DNA of 64,000 nt from Sporosarcina sp. D27 (lineage in GTDB: Bacteria > Bacillota > Bacilli > Bacillales_A > Planococcaceae). Position numbers and translations under genes: made by a program. Shown here piece after piece: positions 1 to 9,545 of this stretch; the stretch's first letter is position 1, and the number at the start of each line of letters is the position of its first letter. Below the pieces are notes generated by a model. It ran no database searches, was not told the DNA's origin, and was given only the letters and a program-made list of their open reading frames with translations. The stretch is from assembly GCF_000586555.1 (NCBI RefSeq), contig NZ_AZUC01000046.1:310001-374000 (forward strand), in the 5' to 3' direction.

Positions 1-612
1 ATTGACATCAGCGCCATGGTCAACTAATAATTGTACGATTTGTTGATAATCCCCACTGCCATCTCCTAAAATGACTGCTTCCAATAGTGCCGTCCAATGC
101 AAGTCATTAAGGTGATTCACGTCCGTGTCAGAGTTAGTTAAAAGCTCCTCCACAATATCCACATGTCCTCGATCTGAAGCCGGTATGAGCGCAGTTCCAC
201 CAAAACGATTTGTAATTGTTGTATCTGCCCCGGCTTGAACAGCAAGTTTCACAATTTCCAGCAAACCTTCTGCTCCAGCATATAAAAGCACATTATCCTT
301 ATTGTTATTTTGAATATTTATGTCTGCTCCTTGCTCGATAAGTACTTTAACTGTATCAACATTGTTTTTCTTCGTCGCAGCCATTAAAGCGGTATCTCCT
401 TGATTATTCGTCGCATTAATATCTGCTCCGCCTTCTAATAATTCTAAAACGGTTTTTGTGTCTCCTTCTGCTACTGCAGAAATTAACTGTTGTTCTATAG
501 CAGTTCCCTCCTCTTTTTCTTGTATAGGTGAACTTTCCTCGGAGTTTGGAGCCGTGCTACATGCAGTAAGCATAACTACAAGAGAACTTATAAAAATCCC
601 TTTTAGCCTCAA
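1..612 (-). CDS. Ankyrin-repeat lipoprotein (3' end outside the window)
   Basis: Reading from a TTG at 612-610 there is an uninterrupted frame of 204 codons to the window edge. The TTG lies 9 nt after a strong AAAGGAGGTG site, which decides the start. The N-terminus is a short hydrophobic signal ending in a lipobox (LTAC followed by S), so the mature protein should be lipid-anchored outside the membrane. After a Glu-rich linker come at least four ankyrin repeats of about 33 residues, recognisable by the recurring G-A-D-I/V-N and G-x-T-A-L-x-x-A patterns. Ankyrin repeats mediate protein contacts; the partner cannot be told. The gene is incomplete, so the repeat number and C-terminus are unknown. 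Confidence 0.85.
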   Translation of the reverse strand, partial: MRLKGIFISSLVVMLTACSTAPNSEESSPIQEKEEGTAIEQQLISAVAEGDTKTVLELLEGGADINATNNQGDTALMAATKKNNVDTVKVLIEQGADINIQNNNKDNVLLYAGAEGLLEIVKLAVQAGADTTITNRFGGTALIPASDRGHVDIVEELLTNSDTDVNHLNDLHWTALLEAVILGDGSGDYQQIVQLLVDHGADVN

Positions 613-726
613 TATAACCTGCACCTCCTTTATAAACATGTTATCATGAGGATGTTTATATGAAAAATATTAATAAAATTCGTTTTGTTAATGTTTTGCA
701 TATACCTAATCGAGAGGATGTTAATG

Positions 727-1602
727 ATGGATATTAGACAACTGCGCTATTTCATTGCAATTGTAGAAGAAAGGAAGATTTCTGCTGCTGCTAAAAAACT
801 TCATATGTCCCAACCCCCATTAAGCCAACAATTGAAAGCAATGGAGATGGAGCTCGGTTCAAAATTAATCGAGCGAAGTGGAAAATTTTTAGAAGTGACA
901 GAGGCAGGAAATGCACTTTACAAAAACGCTTTAGCAATCACTCAATTGATGGAAGATACGAAAACAGAAGTAACGGAAGTTGGTAAAGGTGTAAATGGAC
1001 GGCTCACGATTGGTGTCAACACCTTTTCCGTTAACGGAATGCCGGAAATTCTTAAAGAGTTTCATACACAATTTCCAAAGATTACGTATGAAATTCAACA
1101 AAATGAATCTACCCATCTTTGTCAATTAGTCAGGGATCGAATTGTGGAATTAGCAATTATCCGCTTGCCGCTCCCTTTGGACGACTTTTCCGTGCTTCAT
1201 CTATGTAATGAGCCATTTTATTTCATTACATCTAAGGAAGCTCCAGCATTTGATGAAGACGTATCACTTGCTGAGATTCAGCAGTTTCCTCTCCTTTTTC
1301 CAAGTACAGAGGGATTAGGTGTGCATTACTTAATTCAAGAAGCGTTTTCTCGTTTCAAATTACACCCAACTATTATTGGGGGATGTTCTGATATTAGTCT
1401 TTTGATGGACCTAGTAGCAGCCAACTTTGCTGCATCTATCGTTCCAGAAACTTTACTACAACGATTTCGAGGACATCCGATAAATGCTCATCGGATAGCA
1501 AGCAAAACTGAGTTGTCTGGATCGGTTGGGCTCATATGGCTCAAAGATCATAGCTTATCCAAGGCTGCTCAAAATTTTATTAAGCTGTTTCAAGATGTAT
1601 AA
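727..1602 (+). CDS. LysR family transcriptional regulator
   Basis: The N-terminal 60 residues form a classical LysR winged helix-turn-helix (MDIRQLRYF..., then SAAAKKLHMSQPPLSQQLKA), followed by a linker helix and a LysR substrate-binding domain to residue about 290, the normal length for the family. Three in-frame ATGs are possible: 685, 724 and 727. GAGAGG at 712-717 supports 724 or 727, and 727 gives the family-typical MDIRQL start. It is transcribed away from the ankyrin lipoprotein gene with about 110 bp between them, so it may regulate that gene, but this is inference. The effector is not recognisable. Confidence 0.9.
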   Translation: MDIRQLRYFIAIVEERKISAAAKKLHMSQPPLSQQLKAMEMELGSKLIERSGKFLEVTEAGNALYKNALAITQLMEDTKTEVTEVGKGVNGRLTIGVNTFSVNGMPEILKEFHTQFPKITYEIQQNESTHLCQLVRDRIVELAIIRLPLPLDDFSVLHLCNEPFYFITSKEAPAFDEDVSLAEIQQFPLLFPSTEGLGVHYLIQEAFSRFKLHPTIIGGCSDISLLMDLVAANFAASIVPETLLQRFRGHPINAHRIASKTELSGSVGLIWLKDHSLSKAAQNFIKLFQDV

Positions 1603-1635
1603 AAACTAGTAGAGGATTACTCGTGCCTCCAACTT

Positions 1636-1682
1636 TAAAAACCCAGCTATCTTCATACAAGAAGAATAACTGGGTTTCTTAA
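1636..1682 (+). terminator. Rho-independent terminator of the lysR gene
   Basis: AAACCCAG and CTGGGTTT arms pair around a loop that itself holds a CTTC/GAAG pair. The T-rich 3' arm follows the LysR stop by about 35 bp. Confidence 0.7.
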
Positions 1683-1890
1683 TTTGTTTTATCCTATTAC
1701 TTATTCATCTTCTTAGAAGGGAATATGGTAACAGACCATGAATAAATAAAGTCAGCGATAAAAACAATTCCACAAAGGAGACCAATCGTGTAGAGCGTAC
1801 TTGACTGACAAGTTATCGACCTACTTTGACCTTATTAAGTCATACACTAAGTATATTACTTTACCTAGTTTTAATACTCCTTGACAAATT

Positions 1891-2586
1891 TCAAGTATTA
1901 TTCAATCGATATCCCGAACCCCAAATCGTTTCTAAGACCACTGGATTTTTCGGATCGAATTCTATCTTTTCTCGCAGTCGCTTAATATGCACAACGACGG
2001 TTGATGTATCACCATACGAATCCAAGCCCCAAACGCGTTCAAATAAATCTTCTTTACTGAACACGTGATTTGGATGTTTCATGAGAAACTTCAATACCTC
2101 AAATTCCTTCGTCGTCAAATTAACTTCTTGGTCAAAGGAAAATACTTTATGTGATTTTGTATTCAAACGAATATCGTTAATTTCTAAGATTTCATCCGAC
2201 GATGACTGTGATCCCTTTGTTAAACGCTCAAAACGATTTATATGAGATTTCACCCGAGCGACCAACTCATTCGGACTAAAGGGTTTCGTAATATAATCAT
2301 CCGCACCAAATCCAAGCGCTCGGATTTTATCGATATCTTCCTTTTTAGCGGACACCATTAAAATAGGTGTATCCACTTTCTCACGCAATCTTTTACAAAT
2401 TTCAAATCCCGTCATATTTGGAATCATGATGTCCAGTATGATTAAGTCATATTTCTCGGTGAGCCCTTCTTCTAAACCGACTACTCCATCGGAAACGATA
2501 TGGACATTCATCTCATTTAGCTCAAGATAATCCCTTTGCAATTCCGCTATATCCTGATCATCCTCCACTAATAGAATTTCCTTCAT
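1891..2586 (-). CDS. OmpR/PhoB-family response regulator
   Basis: A receiver domain occupies residues 1-115, with the acidic pocket (VEDDQD), the phospho-acceptor Asp in LDIMIPN and the conserved Lys in TKPFSP. A winged-helix DNA-binding domain follows at about 135-230, ending in the typical WGSGYRL. The upstream ATG at 2595 is too close to the AAAGGAG site, so the ATG at 2586 is preferred. The gene overlaps the 3' end of the sensor-kinase gene and is the last gene of a lipoprotein / kinase / regulator operon. Because the kinase is frameshifted, the regulator may no longer receive its normal signal. Confidence 0.9.
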   Translation of the reverse strand: MKEILLVEDDQDIAELQRDYLELNEMNVHIVSDGVVGLEEGLTEKYDLIILDIMIPNMTGFEICKRLREKVDTPILMVSAKKEDIDKIRALGFGADDYITKPFSPNELVARVKSHINRFERLTKGSQSSSDEILEINDIRLNTKSHKVFSFDQEVNLTTKEFEVLKFLMKHPNHVFSKEDLFERVWGLDSYGDTSTVVVHIKRLREKIEFDPKNPVVLETIWGSGYRLNNT

Positions 2587-4050
2587 TCTTTCCATTCTCC
2601 TTTAAAGGCAGCGTAAATGTAATGATTGTTCCTGCACCTAATTGGCTATACGCTTTTATGATTCCACCATGCTCTATAATAATTTGCCTAGCAATCGCCA
2701 AACCTAAACCACTACCGCCTTTATCACTATTTCTTGCACTTTCCACACGATAAAATCGATCAAAAATCATCTCTACATTTTCTTCAGCCATTCCTGCACC
2801 ATTATCTCGCACAGTAATGATCGCTTTATCGGCATCTTGTTTGGCATTAATTGTTATCCGCTTTTCTTCCTTATTCATATGCTTAACGCTATTTTGGATC
2901 ATATTATCAAGCACTCGACGAATTTGCTGTACATCGATTCGTACAAACGCTTTGTTTAACTGAACATCTTGTAAATTGAGTTGGATGTCTTTCTGCTCAA
3001 GGTCTAATTGATATTCTTCAACAAAATGGACGAGAAATTTTTTAAGATCTATATACTCAAAATGAAAAGGTAATTTTTGCAGATCTAGTTTAGAAAACTC
3101 AAATAAGTCATCGATTAAAAAGTTCATGCTTTTCGCCTTATTATAAACAATATTCAAGTATTTATCTTGTTTTGCTTTTGTACCTGCTACACCATCTTTT
3201 AATCCTTCTACATATCCAATAATAGAAGTGATCGGTGTTTTTAAGTCATGTGAGATATTAGAAAGTAATTCTTTTCTATTTTCCTCATATTTTCTATTTT
3301 CTTTACTAACTCTGTTTAACGCCTCACGCAACTTCTCAAATTCTTGTGCAAGCTCATTTACTTCCCCTTTGCTAGTTGAAATTTCAATTTTCCCTTCCAA
3401 TTTACTTTCTTTCAATAGTTGTACTTTTTTATTGAGTTCACGTAAAGGGAGAATAACTGCTTTATTAAGCGATCGGTTAAACATAATAACAAGAAAAATA
3501 GCAACGCCAAGAATTAAGGTGATGATAATGATCCCCCACCTTTGCAAAAATTCCGAAAAGCTATTTTCTTGCTTTAAGATCATCACACTGCCTTTATCAT
3601 TATCAGAAAAACGAAAGTCGAATTTTAGATAGCGAAAAAACTTCCTTTGTTTTCAATCGTGCCTTGCGTGTAAATATTATCAGTATCAAATTTCGGGACG
3701 TGAACGAGTAAAGATTTTACAACAAGGTCAGGAGAATGATAGAGGATATCGCCTTGTTTCCGTATAACGATATTCAAACCTTTCATTTCATAGTTATCAA
3801 TACTATGTTGAATGGAAGGCTTCAATAAATCATCCGGATTTTCCTTAGCGATCTTACGAAAGGTAACCAATGCTTCTTGTTCGTCATATGTAATTTGTTT
3901 TTGCTGCGTTACGGATTTATACAGCTGAACAGGTGAGGAGGCTTGTCCATTTATTGCAAACAACAGCATCCAAAATATAGCGACCATCGAGCAAATAATA
4001 ACAAATAGACTTCCGAGAAATGCGACTAAAAACTGTGTACGCATATTCAT
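2558..4050 (-). pseudogene. Two-component sensor histidine kinase, frameshifted
   Basis: Two frames together make one kinase of about 497 residues. The 5' part (4050-3625, 141 codons) carries the first membrane segment and the extracellular sensor and ends ...NKGSFFAI stop. The 3' part, read from the neighbouring frame, continues FFRYLKFDFRFSDNDKGS, then a second membrane segment, a HAMP-like region, the phospho-acceptor His box (LLSNISHDLKTP), and an HATPase domain (N box, DNGAGM, GSGLGLAI). The frames meet at a run of six A on the plus strand (3635-3640); one additional base there would restore a full-length protein. The 3' part could only be made separately from an internal start near 3586. 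It may be a true mutation, a slippage site or a sequencing error. Confidence 0.85.
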
Positions 4051-4099
4051 ACTGCCTCCTCCCCTCCTTAGCTATATTATTTGGACAGCTTATGTTTAA

Positions 4100-5077
4100 T
4101 TAAAATCCAAAGGATGGATCAAATTCACCTTTATAAGGCTCATGCTCCACATAGATTTCAATGTCATTCCCATCAGCATCTTTACCCATTCGTTTATACG
4201 TAAAGCGCTCATCGTTTAACTCCGTGATTTCAAGAGCAGCACCATATTTATTTTCACCGATCGAGACATGTGTACGAATTTTATTATCGTTGATGACGTC
4301 AAAGTAGCCAAAATCTCCACGACTTTCCCCACTCGTTACATCGAAAAATTCATATTTGCTTGTATCCGCATCAAATTTAGCAATACTAATGAAATTACTA
4401 TTGTACTCTGTCACATCATTGCCGTCTTTATCCAACACTATAGTACCATTCCACAAAGTATCCGCTAAAATACGAACACCTGGAATATCTTTAACAATTT
4501 CTCCTGTTTCACTAGTTAACTCCGGACCAGCATTTGTAAATTCGAGGTCAGAATCATTAAATGGAACGTGTTCAACATACACTTCGAGTTCGTTCCCCTC
4601 TTTATCTACCCCCATTCTTTTGTAGGTAAAGATTTCATTAGTGATCTCCGTAATATCCACGACTGCTTGATACCCCATGCTTTCGGAAATTAAAATCCGT
4701 TTCTCCCCATCATTCGTGATGAAAAAAACACCTTCATCCCCGCGTGTTTCACCTGTTTCTTTATCGAAAAATTCATAGCGATTCGTTTCCTGATCGTATT
4801 TTGCCAATCCAATAAAATTACCGTTTTCTTCCGTTAGATCATTTCCTTCTTCATCGTATACTTTGGTTCCTTGCCAATTTATAGAAGTAAGGATATTGGA
4901 TAGTTCTACGCCTTTAGACAGCTCTTCACCACTCGATACATTTTCGCCTTGACTAGTTTCTTCCTGAGTTGTTGTTTCCTGCCCTGCGTCTTCACTAGCA
5001 CCATCATTTGCACTGCACCCCGTAAGAATAAGGGCACCACTCAAAATGAACATAAATAAATTTTGCTTAGTAAACAT
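4100..5077 (-). CDS. Lipoprotein with two DUF4822-like repeats
   Basis: The 325-residue product has a lipoprotein signal (LILTGCSAND) and an acidic, Glu/Ser/Thr-rich linker. Two homologous domains follow, at about 60-190 and 195-320. Each begins with a W-x-G-T-x-V-x-D-x-x-G-N-D-x-T-E motif and ends with F-T-Y-K-R-M-G. The pattern matches the DUF4822 family as I recall it; the biochemical function is unknown. It is the first gene of an operon with the sensor kinase and response regulator downstream (50 bp gap with a good ribosome site), so it may be an accessory sensor or the regulated envelope protein. Confidence 0.8.
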   Translation of the reverse strand: MFTKQNLFMFILSGALILTGCSANDGASEDAGQETTTQEETSQGENVSSGEELSKGVELSNILTSINWQGTKVYDEEGNDLTEENGNFIGLAKYDQETNRYEFFDKETGETRGDEGVFFITNDGEKRILISESMGYQAVVDITEITNEIFTYKRMGVDKEGNELEVYVEHVPFNDSDLEFTNAGPELTSETGEIVKDIPGVRILADTLWNGTIVLDKDGNDVTEYNSNFISIAKFDADTSKYEFFDVTSGESRGDFGYFDVINDNKIRTHVSIGENKYGAALEITELNDERFTYKRMGKDADGNDIEIYVEHEPYKGEFDPSFGF

Positions 5078-5283
5078 AGATTTTACATCTCCTTTAATTT
5101 TCGTCTACCCTTATAGTAAACAGGGAATATAAAATCCATATAAACAATATATAAAACCTACATGAACAAAATATTAAATTTATATAAACACCAATAGAAT
5201 GTACGGCATAACAATAATAAAGGTTGCCGATCCGACCCATATATCCTGATTCGTTTCGCTATGAGTATACCAATTACTTGTAC

Positions 5284-5500
5284 TACCGATCGATTGGTTG
5301 AGATCTCTTTTCTGCTGTTGAAGGCTGGGATAGCTGTTCAGAAGCTGGTGATTGTCCAATACCTATTAATTCAGCTACTTGATTTACAGCAACTTCATTT
5401 TGATTTAGGAACAAAAGCATAATTGCTTATTTTTTTCATTTTCCGGTCCTTTAAAAAACATTTGTACTTCTTCACTAATCAAGTTTTCACTAAACCTCCA
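5284..5500 (-). pseudogene. Relic of an ArsR-like winged-helix regulator
   Basis: Two broken frames read SENLISEEVQMFF... and then LLFLNQNEVAVNQVAELIGI, ending in a stop at 5286-5284. The second piece looks like the recognition-helix region of an ArsR-type repressor, with a frameshift between the pieces and the C-terminus lost. It is the only coding trace seen in the 740 bp gap between the DUF4822 and PhzF genes. Confidence 0.35.
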
Positions 5501-5670
5501 ACCTAACGCGTCGTAAATACACAATATGTTTTACATTTTATATTCTATTTCAAATTCAAATATTTGTAAAACGCTTTAGAAATGAAACACTTTGAGTACT
5601 TTATATAGATTCTAAAGAGATTTACGTATTATTTTCTTTATTACTTGAATTTTAAAATGCTTTAAAATAA

Positions 5671-5714
5671 AACAATCGTCTTCAGGAGAAATGATTCCCT
5701 CGAAGACGATTTAT
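5671..5714 (-). terminator. Rho-independent terminator after phzF-like gene
   Basis: AATCGTCTTC and GAAGACGATT form a 10-bp perfect stem around an 18-nt loop. On the minus strand it is followed by GTTTTATTTT. It lies about 100 bp after the PhzF stop codon. Confidence 0.75.
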
Positions 5715-5815
5715 TAATACGTAACTTTATAGTGAAATATCGACAATAATATCGGTAGACATTCTATAACTTTAATTCGGATGCAAATCTTTAAAGAACG
5801 CCCCCATATGCAGGA

Positions 5816-6706
5816 TTATTCAATTTCAATCTCAATATTCTTTACAAAAACAGCCGTACCTGAAATAGAGATGTCTAGTTGCTCTTTTTCTACTTTTACA
5901 TGTACATATACTCGTCCATCTTTATTTTTTTCATGTCCTTGTTCAACAATAAGTGTTGCAGGTAAACTAATATCTTTTTTTACATACTTTTTATAATAAG
6001 CTCCCATCACTCCTGAAGCTGTTCCTGTAATTGCATCTTCAATAGTTCCCGAAGTAGGTGATGAAAAATGACGAGCGTGCATATCGTTTTCATAATCGCG
6101 CACTTCAAAGCAAATAGGGTGTACAGAAGCTTTTGGCATCTCTAATAAAACCTTAGGAAATTCTTCGGTGTTTGGTGTCATTTTTGAAAAGCTTGATAAC
6201 TCTTTAATTGGGATAATTAAGGTCCAAATGCCTGTACTTCCATAAACGATAGGATATTCAGAATGTAAGTCTTCTTCACGTAATCCAATGGAAGCTGCTA
6301 AATCAGACTTTGAACCACCAAATGATTGAAACTGTGGTTTCGCATGTTGCATAGTTATCAGTAATTGATTATTTTCTTCACGAATCTGTATCGGCAGTAC
6401 ACCTGAATTTGTTTCAATCGTAAAAGCCGATTTTTCTAATAATCCATTCATTCTTAATGCATAAACTGTTCCCATTGTCGCATGGCCACATAAGTTCATT
6501 TCATGTCCAGGTGTAAAATAACGAATTCGAAAATCAGCAACATGCGAAGGAACAACAAAAGCTGTTTCATTAAATCCAACTGCTTCAGCAATAGCGAGCA
6601 TTTGTTTTTCTGTATAATCCTCACCATTCAATACGACACCCGCAGGATTTCCTTTCTCTGGTATGGAACTAAATGCATCAATGTGCTTTATACTTACTTT
6701 TGTCAA
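5816..6706 (-). CDS. PhzF family isomerase/epimerase
   Basis: The protein has the diaminopimelate-epimerase-like PhzF fold: an N-terminal IKHIDAFSSIPEKGNPAGVV, the conserved catalytic Glu in GFNETAFV, the GHATMG motif, and a second-half TGTASGVMGAYY. About 296 residues is normal for the family. The start chosen is the TTG at 6706, five nt after GAGGTG; the ATG at 6724 lacks a ribosome site. PhzF proteins outside phenazine clusters act as isomerases of uncertain substrate. No phenazine genes are nearby, so the role is undefined. It is monocistronic with its own terminator. Confidence 0.9.
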   Translation of the reverse strand: MTKVSIKHIDAFSSIPEKGNPAGVVLNGEDYTEKQMLAIAEAVGFNETAFVVPSHVADFRIRYFTPGHEMNLCGHATMGTVYALRMNGLLEKSAFTIETNSGVLPIQIREENNQLLITMQHAKPQFQSFGGSKSDLAASIGLREEDLHSEYPIVYGSTGIWTLIIPIKELSSFSKMTPNTEEFPKVLLEMPKASVHPICFEVRDYENDMHARHFSSPTSGTIEDAITGTASGVMGAYYKKYVKKDISLPATLIVEQGHEKNKDGRVYVHVKVEKEQLDISISGTAVFVKNIEIEIE

Positions 6707-7263
6707 AATACACACCTCATTCAACCATAAAATCAGTCCTTACTTTTATTGTATCGCAATTGACAAGTGCCTACACTATTCATCTGGTGTATCAGCTCAT
6801 ATTATTAAAACCTTATTATTACGAAACAGTAATTATCTCTTCACAATAAAGTTGTTTAATTCTAAAAGTTCAAGCAAACATAACCTCGTGCTAAAATTAG
6901 AATGAGGTTGTAGTCGCAAAACATAAACGGTAAATACCCTCTTCTCACAAACTCTTGTCCTTCCTGCCTTTCTTCCGTTTTCCTAATTTCTGTAGGCAAA
7001 TTGATTCTTCCTTAAATCACTTCTTTTTCCCCCTATTTTTTGATAGAATCCTGTCTTTTCAGGAAAATAAGTTGCCACTGAAAATCAGGGTAAAGGGATT
7101 CCGAATGAAGGGTTTTTTCCTGCTTTTTCTCCGCTTTTGGACACAAAAAAACGAGGAAAATAAGAGGGAATCCTCCGATTTTCACTCGTTTTATGGAATA
7201 GTTTGTTTGGCTAAGGAAGAACTTAATTTATCAGGTACACCACTTTATATTATTTAAATTTTC
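6707..7263. other. Intergenic region, no gene seen
   Basis: AT-rich 557 bp between the PhzF and glmS genes. A 100-codon plus-strand frame inside it is low-complexity (Phe/Lys-rich) without a ribosome site and is not accepted as a gene. No clear glmS terminator was found. Confidence 0.5.
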
Positions 7264-9057
7264 TTATTCCACTGTAACACTCTTCGCCAAGTTCCGTGGT
7301 TTATCCACGTCACAGCCTCTCTGCAACGATGCATAATAGCTAAGCAACTGAAGCGGAATAACTGTAACAAGTGGCGATAATAGCTCATGGACGTGAGGCA
7401 ATACAAGTCGATCTCCTGGTTCACTATCCCCTTCCATCGAAATGATGCAGGCGTGTGCGCCACGGGCTGTGACTTCTTTTACATTACCTCGTAAATTAGG
7501 GCTGACAGTTGCTTGAGTCGCAAGTGCGATAACCGGAGTCCCATCTTCAATCAATGCAATTGTTCCGTGCTTCAGTTCTCCACCTGCAAACCCTTCTGCT
7601 TGGATGTAGGAGATTTCTTTCAGCTTTAGTGCACCTTCTAAGCTCACGTAATAGTCGAGGTTACGTCCGATGAAAAAGGCGTTACGTTTTTCGATTAATA
7701 GCTCTAGAGAGATCTTTTCCATCTCTTCTTTAGCATCCGTCAACGTTTGAATCGCATTAGCTGCAATTGCTAACTCTTTTTTCAAGTCTAGCTTCCGCGA
7801 ACCTCCGCCTAATGAATAAACAGTGATCGCAAGCACTGCGAGTTGAGCAGTATACGCTTTAGTTGATGCAACAGCGATTTCTGGTCCTGCGTGCAATAAT
7901 AACGTATGGTCCGCTTCACGCGATAGCGTAGAGCCCGGCACATTGGTCATTGTGATTGATGGATATCCTAGTGCTTTCACTTTTACCAGCACTTGTCGAC
8001 TATCTGCCGTCTCACCAGATTGTGTAATAAACAAGAACAATGGCTTTTTAGAAAGAAGTGGCATATTATAGCCGAACTCACTAGAAATGTGGACTTCGAC
8101 TGGTAAACCAGCTAGTTTTTCAAAGTATTCTTTTCCTATTAAGCCCGCATGGTAGCTTGTTCCTGCTGCAATAATATAAAGACGGTCTGCATGTTGAAAT
8201 GCTTGCTTGATATACGGATCAATATCCAAAGAGCCCTCTTCCGTGCTGTAGGCATCGATGATTTTACGCATCACACCTGGCTGCTCATCGATTTCCTTTA
8301 ACATATAATGAGGATATGTCCCTTTTTCAATATCACTCATATCAAGTTCAGCTGTATAAGGAGCCCGCTCGATTTTATCGCCATCAAGGGTTTCAATCAC
8401 AATGCCATCTTTTCCAAGCAAAACAACTTCACCGTCATGTAACTCAATGAACTGATCGGTCACTTGAAGCATTGCCATGGCGTCAGATGCGACTACATTG
8501 CACTCTTCGCATACTCCAACTAGTAATGGACTGCGATTTTTCGCAACAAAGATCGTATCCGGATCTTGTTCATCTAACATCGCAATTGCATACGAGCCAT
8601 GTAACAATGACAATGATTTACGAAATGCTTCGTCTGTTGTCATTCCAGAGTTTGCAAAGTGTTCAATCAGCTGGACAATGACTTCCGTATCCGTATCAGA
8701 AACTAACTGAACATCTTGCAAGTATTCACGAGTCAGTTTTTCATAGTTTTCAATGACGCCATTATGGACAAGTGTAAAACGTCCAGATGCACTTTTATGT
8801 GGATGTGAGTTTTTCTGATCTGGTACACCATGTGTCGCCCAGCGCGTATGACCGATCCCGACGTGTGCATCGATTTCTTCCATTACTGCGTCTCTTAAAT
8901 CTGCAATACGTCCTTTTTCCTTGAACATTTGCACACCTTTAGAAGTTTGGAATGCAATCCCAGCAGAGTCGTATCCTCTGTATTCGAGCTTCTCCAGCCC
9001 TTTCAATAAAATCTCTGCCGCTTGGTTCTTTCCGTTATAGCCTACAATTCCGCACAT
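7264..9057 (-). CDS. glmS: Glutamine--fructose-6-phosphate aminotransferase (isomerizing)
   Basis: GlmS makes glucosamine-6-phosphate from fructose-6-phosphate and glutamine, the entry to cell-wall amino sugars. The N-terminal Ntn glutaminase domain begins with the catalytic Cys after Met (MCGIVGYNG) and contains GHTRWATHG. Two SIS sugar-isomerase domains follow at about 280-590, and the end is the invariant [12 protein letters not shown]. At 597 residues it has family length. The start has GCGGAGG upstream. The leader carries a glmS ribozyme, so glucosamine-6-phosphate should trigger self-cleavage and lower expression. Confidence 0.98.
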   Translation of the reverse strand: MCGIVGYNGKNQAAEILLKGLEKLEYRGYDSAGIAFQTSKGVQMFKEKGRIADLRDAVMEEIDAHVGIGHTRWATHGVPDQKNSHPHKSASGRFTLVHNGVIENYEKLTREYLQDVQLVSDTDTEVIVQLIEHFANSGMTTDEAFRKSLSLLHGSYAIAMLDEQDPDTIFVAKNRSPLLVGVCEECNVVASDAMAMLQVTDQFIELHDGEVVLLGKDGIVIETLDGDKIERAPYTAELDMSDIEKGTYPHYMLKEIDEQPGVMRKIIDAYSTEEGSLDIDPYIKQAFQHADRLYIIAAGTSYHAGLIGKEYFEKLAGLPVEVHISSEFGYNMPLLSKKPLFLFITQSGETADSRQVLVKVKALGYPSITMTNVPGSTLSREADHTLLLHAGPEIAVASTKAYTAQLAVLAITVYSLGGGSRKLDLKKELAIAANAIQTLTDAKEEMEKISLELLIEKRNAFFIGRNLDYYVSLEGALKLKEISYIQAEGFAGGELKHGTIALIEDGTPVIALATQATVSPNLRGNVKEVTARGAHACIISMEGDSEPGDRLVLPHVHELLSPLVTVIPLQLLSYYASLQRGCDVDKPRNLAKSVTVE

Positions 9058-9077
9058 AATTGTTCCTCCGCATCAGG

Positions 9078-9128
9078 CAGTCCGGAGTCATAACTGTATA
9101 GGTCGTTCAGGCAGTTCTGCCCGGACTG
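9078..9128 (-). promoter_or_regulatory. Hairpin between the glmS ribozyme and the glmS start
   Basis: A perfect 8-bp inverted repeat (CAGTCCGG / CCGGACTG) with an inner AACTG/CAGTT pairing lies just upstream of the GCGGAGG ribosome site. It has no U-run, so it is not an intrinsic terminator. It could protect the cleaved mRNA or modulate translation; that is inference. Confidence 0.5.
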
Positions 9129-9149
9129 GCCATTAAATTTATATGATAC

Positions 9150-9300
9150 CTGCTACATCCCTTTTGTGTCACTGAGTTACCCCTGTGTTTTAGGAACTGC
9201 ATGTGATCGGGTATCTGCGATCAGGAGGCATCCGCCGAATGTTCGATGAACCTCCACCTCGTCTGCCGAGAATCTGTGCGATTTCCTCGGCGCTGGCGCT
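9150..9300 (-). ncRNA. glmS ribozyme/riboswitch
   Basis: Reading the minus strand, AGCGCC (cleavage expected before G at 9299) is followed by GCCGAGGAAA. Then come the signature core GACGAGGTGGAGGTTCATCG, GGCGGATGCCTCC, and a 3' segment ending ACAAAAGGGA. These are the conserved blocks of the class of self-cleaving ribozymes activated by glucosamine-6-phosphate. It sits in the glmS leader, downstream of a good promoter. The 3' boundary is approximate. Confidence 0.95.
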
Positions 9301-9371
9301 TTAATTGTTTTCCAATATTTTACGTGCCTACTACTCTCCTTTTTGCACGGACTAAATTGCCGTCACTGCTA

Positions 9372-9401
9372 ACTATAGCGAATCTAGTTTTCTTCTGTCA
9401 A
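9372..9401 (-). promoter_or_regulatory. Sigma-A promoter of glmS
   Basis: TTGACA and TATAGT are separated by 18 nt on the minus strand, about 70 bp upstream of the ribozyme cleavage site. Confidence 0.7.
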
Positions 9402-9483
9402 ATGACGAATCGTTCTGACTATTAGCAAACAAACGTAGTAAGAATATAATATACAACTCCACACATAATCGTTCCTTAAATAA

Positions 9484-9535
9484 TAAAAAGGACAGTCATA
9501 GAACTCAGTATGAACTGAAGTTCTGTGACTGTCCT
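9484..9535 (-). terminator. Rho-independent terminator of ndh
   Basis: AGGACAGTCA/TGACTGTCCT arms with a further AGAACT/AGTTCT pairing are followed on the minus strand by TTTTTATTATT. It lies 10 bp after the ndh stop. Confidence 0.9.
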
Positions 9536-9545
9536 CTAGTATTTC

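Noticed and set aside
1697..1800. Minus-strand frame reading LYTIGLLCGIVFIADFIYSW up to a stop at 1697-1699
   Set aside because: It looks like the end of a membrane protein, but there is no start, no upstream part and no recognisable family; too short to call a gene or a relic with confidence.
6955..7257. 100-codon plus-strand frame
   Set aside because: Phe/Lys-rich low complexity, no ribosome site, no family resemblance; judged non-coding.
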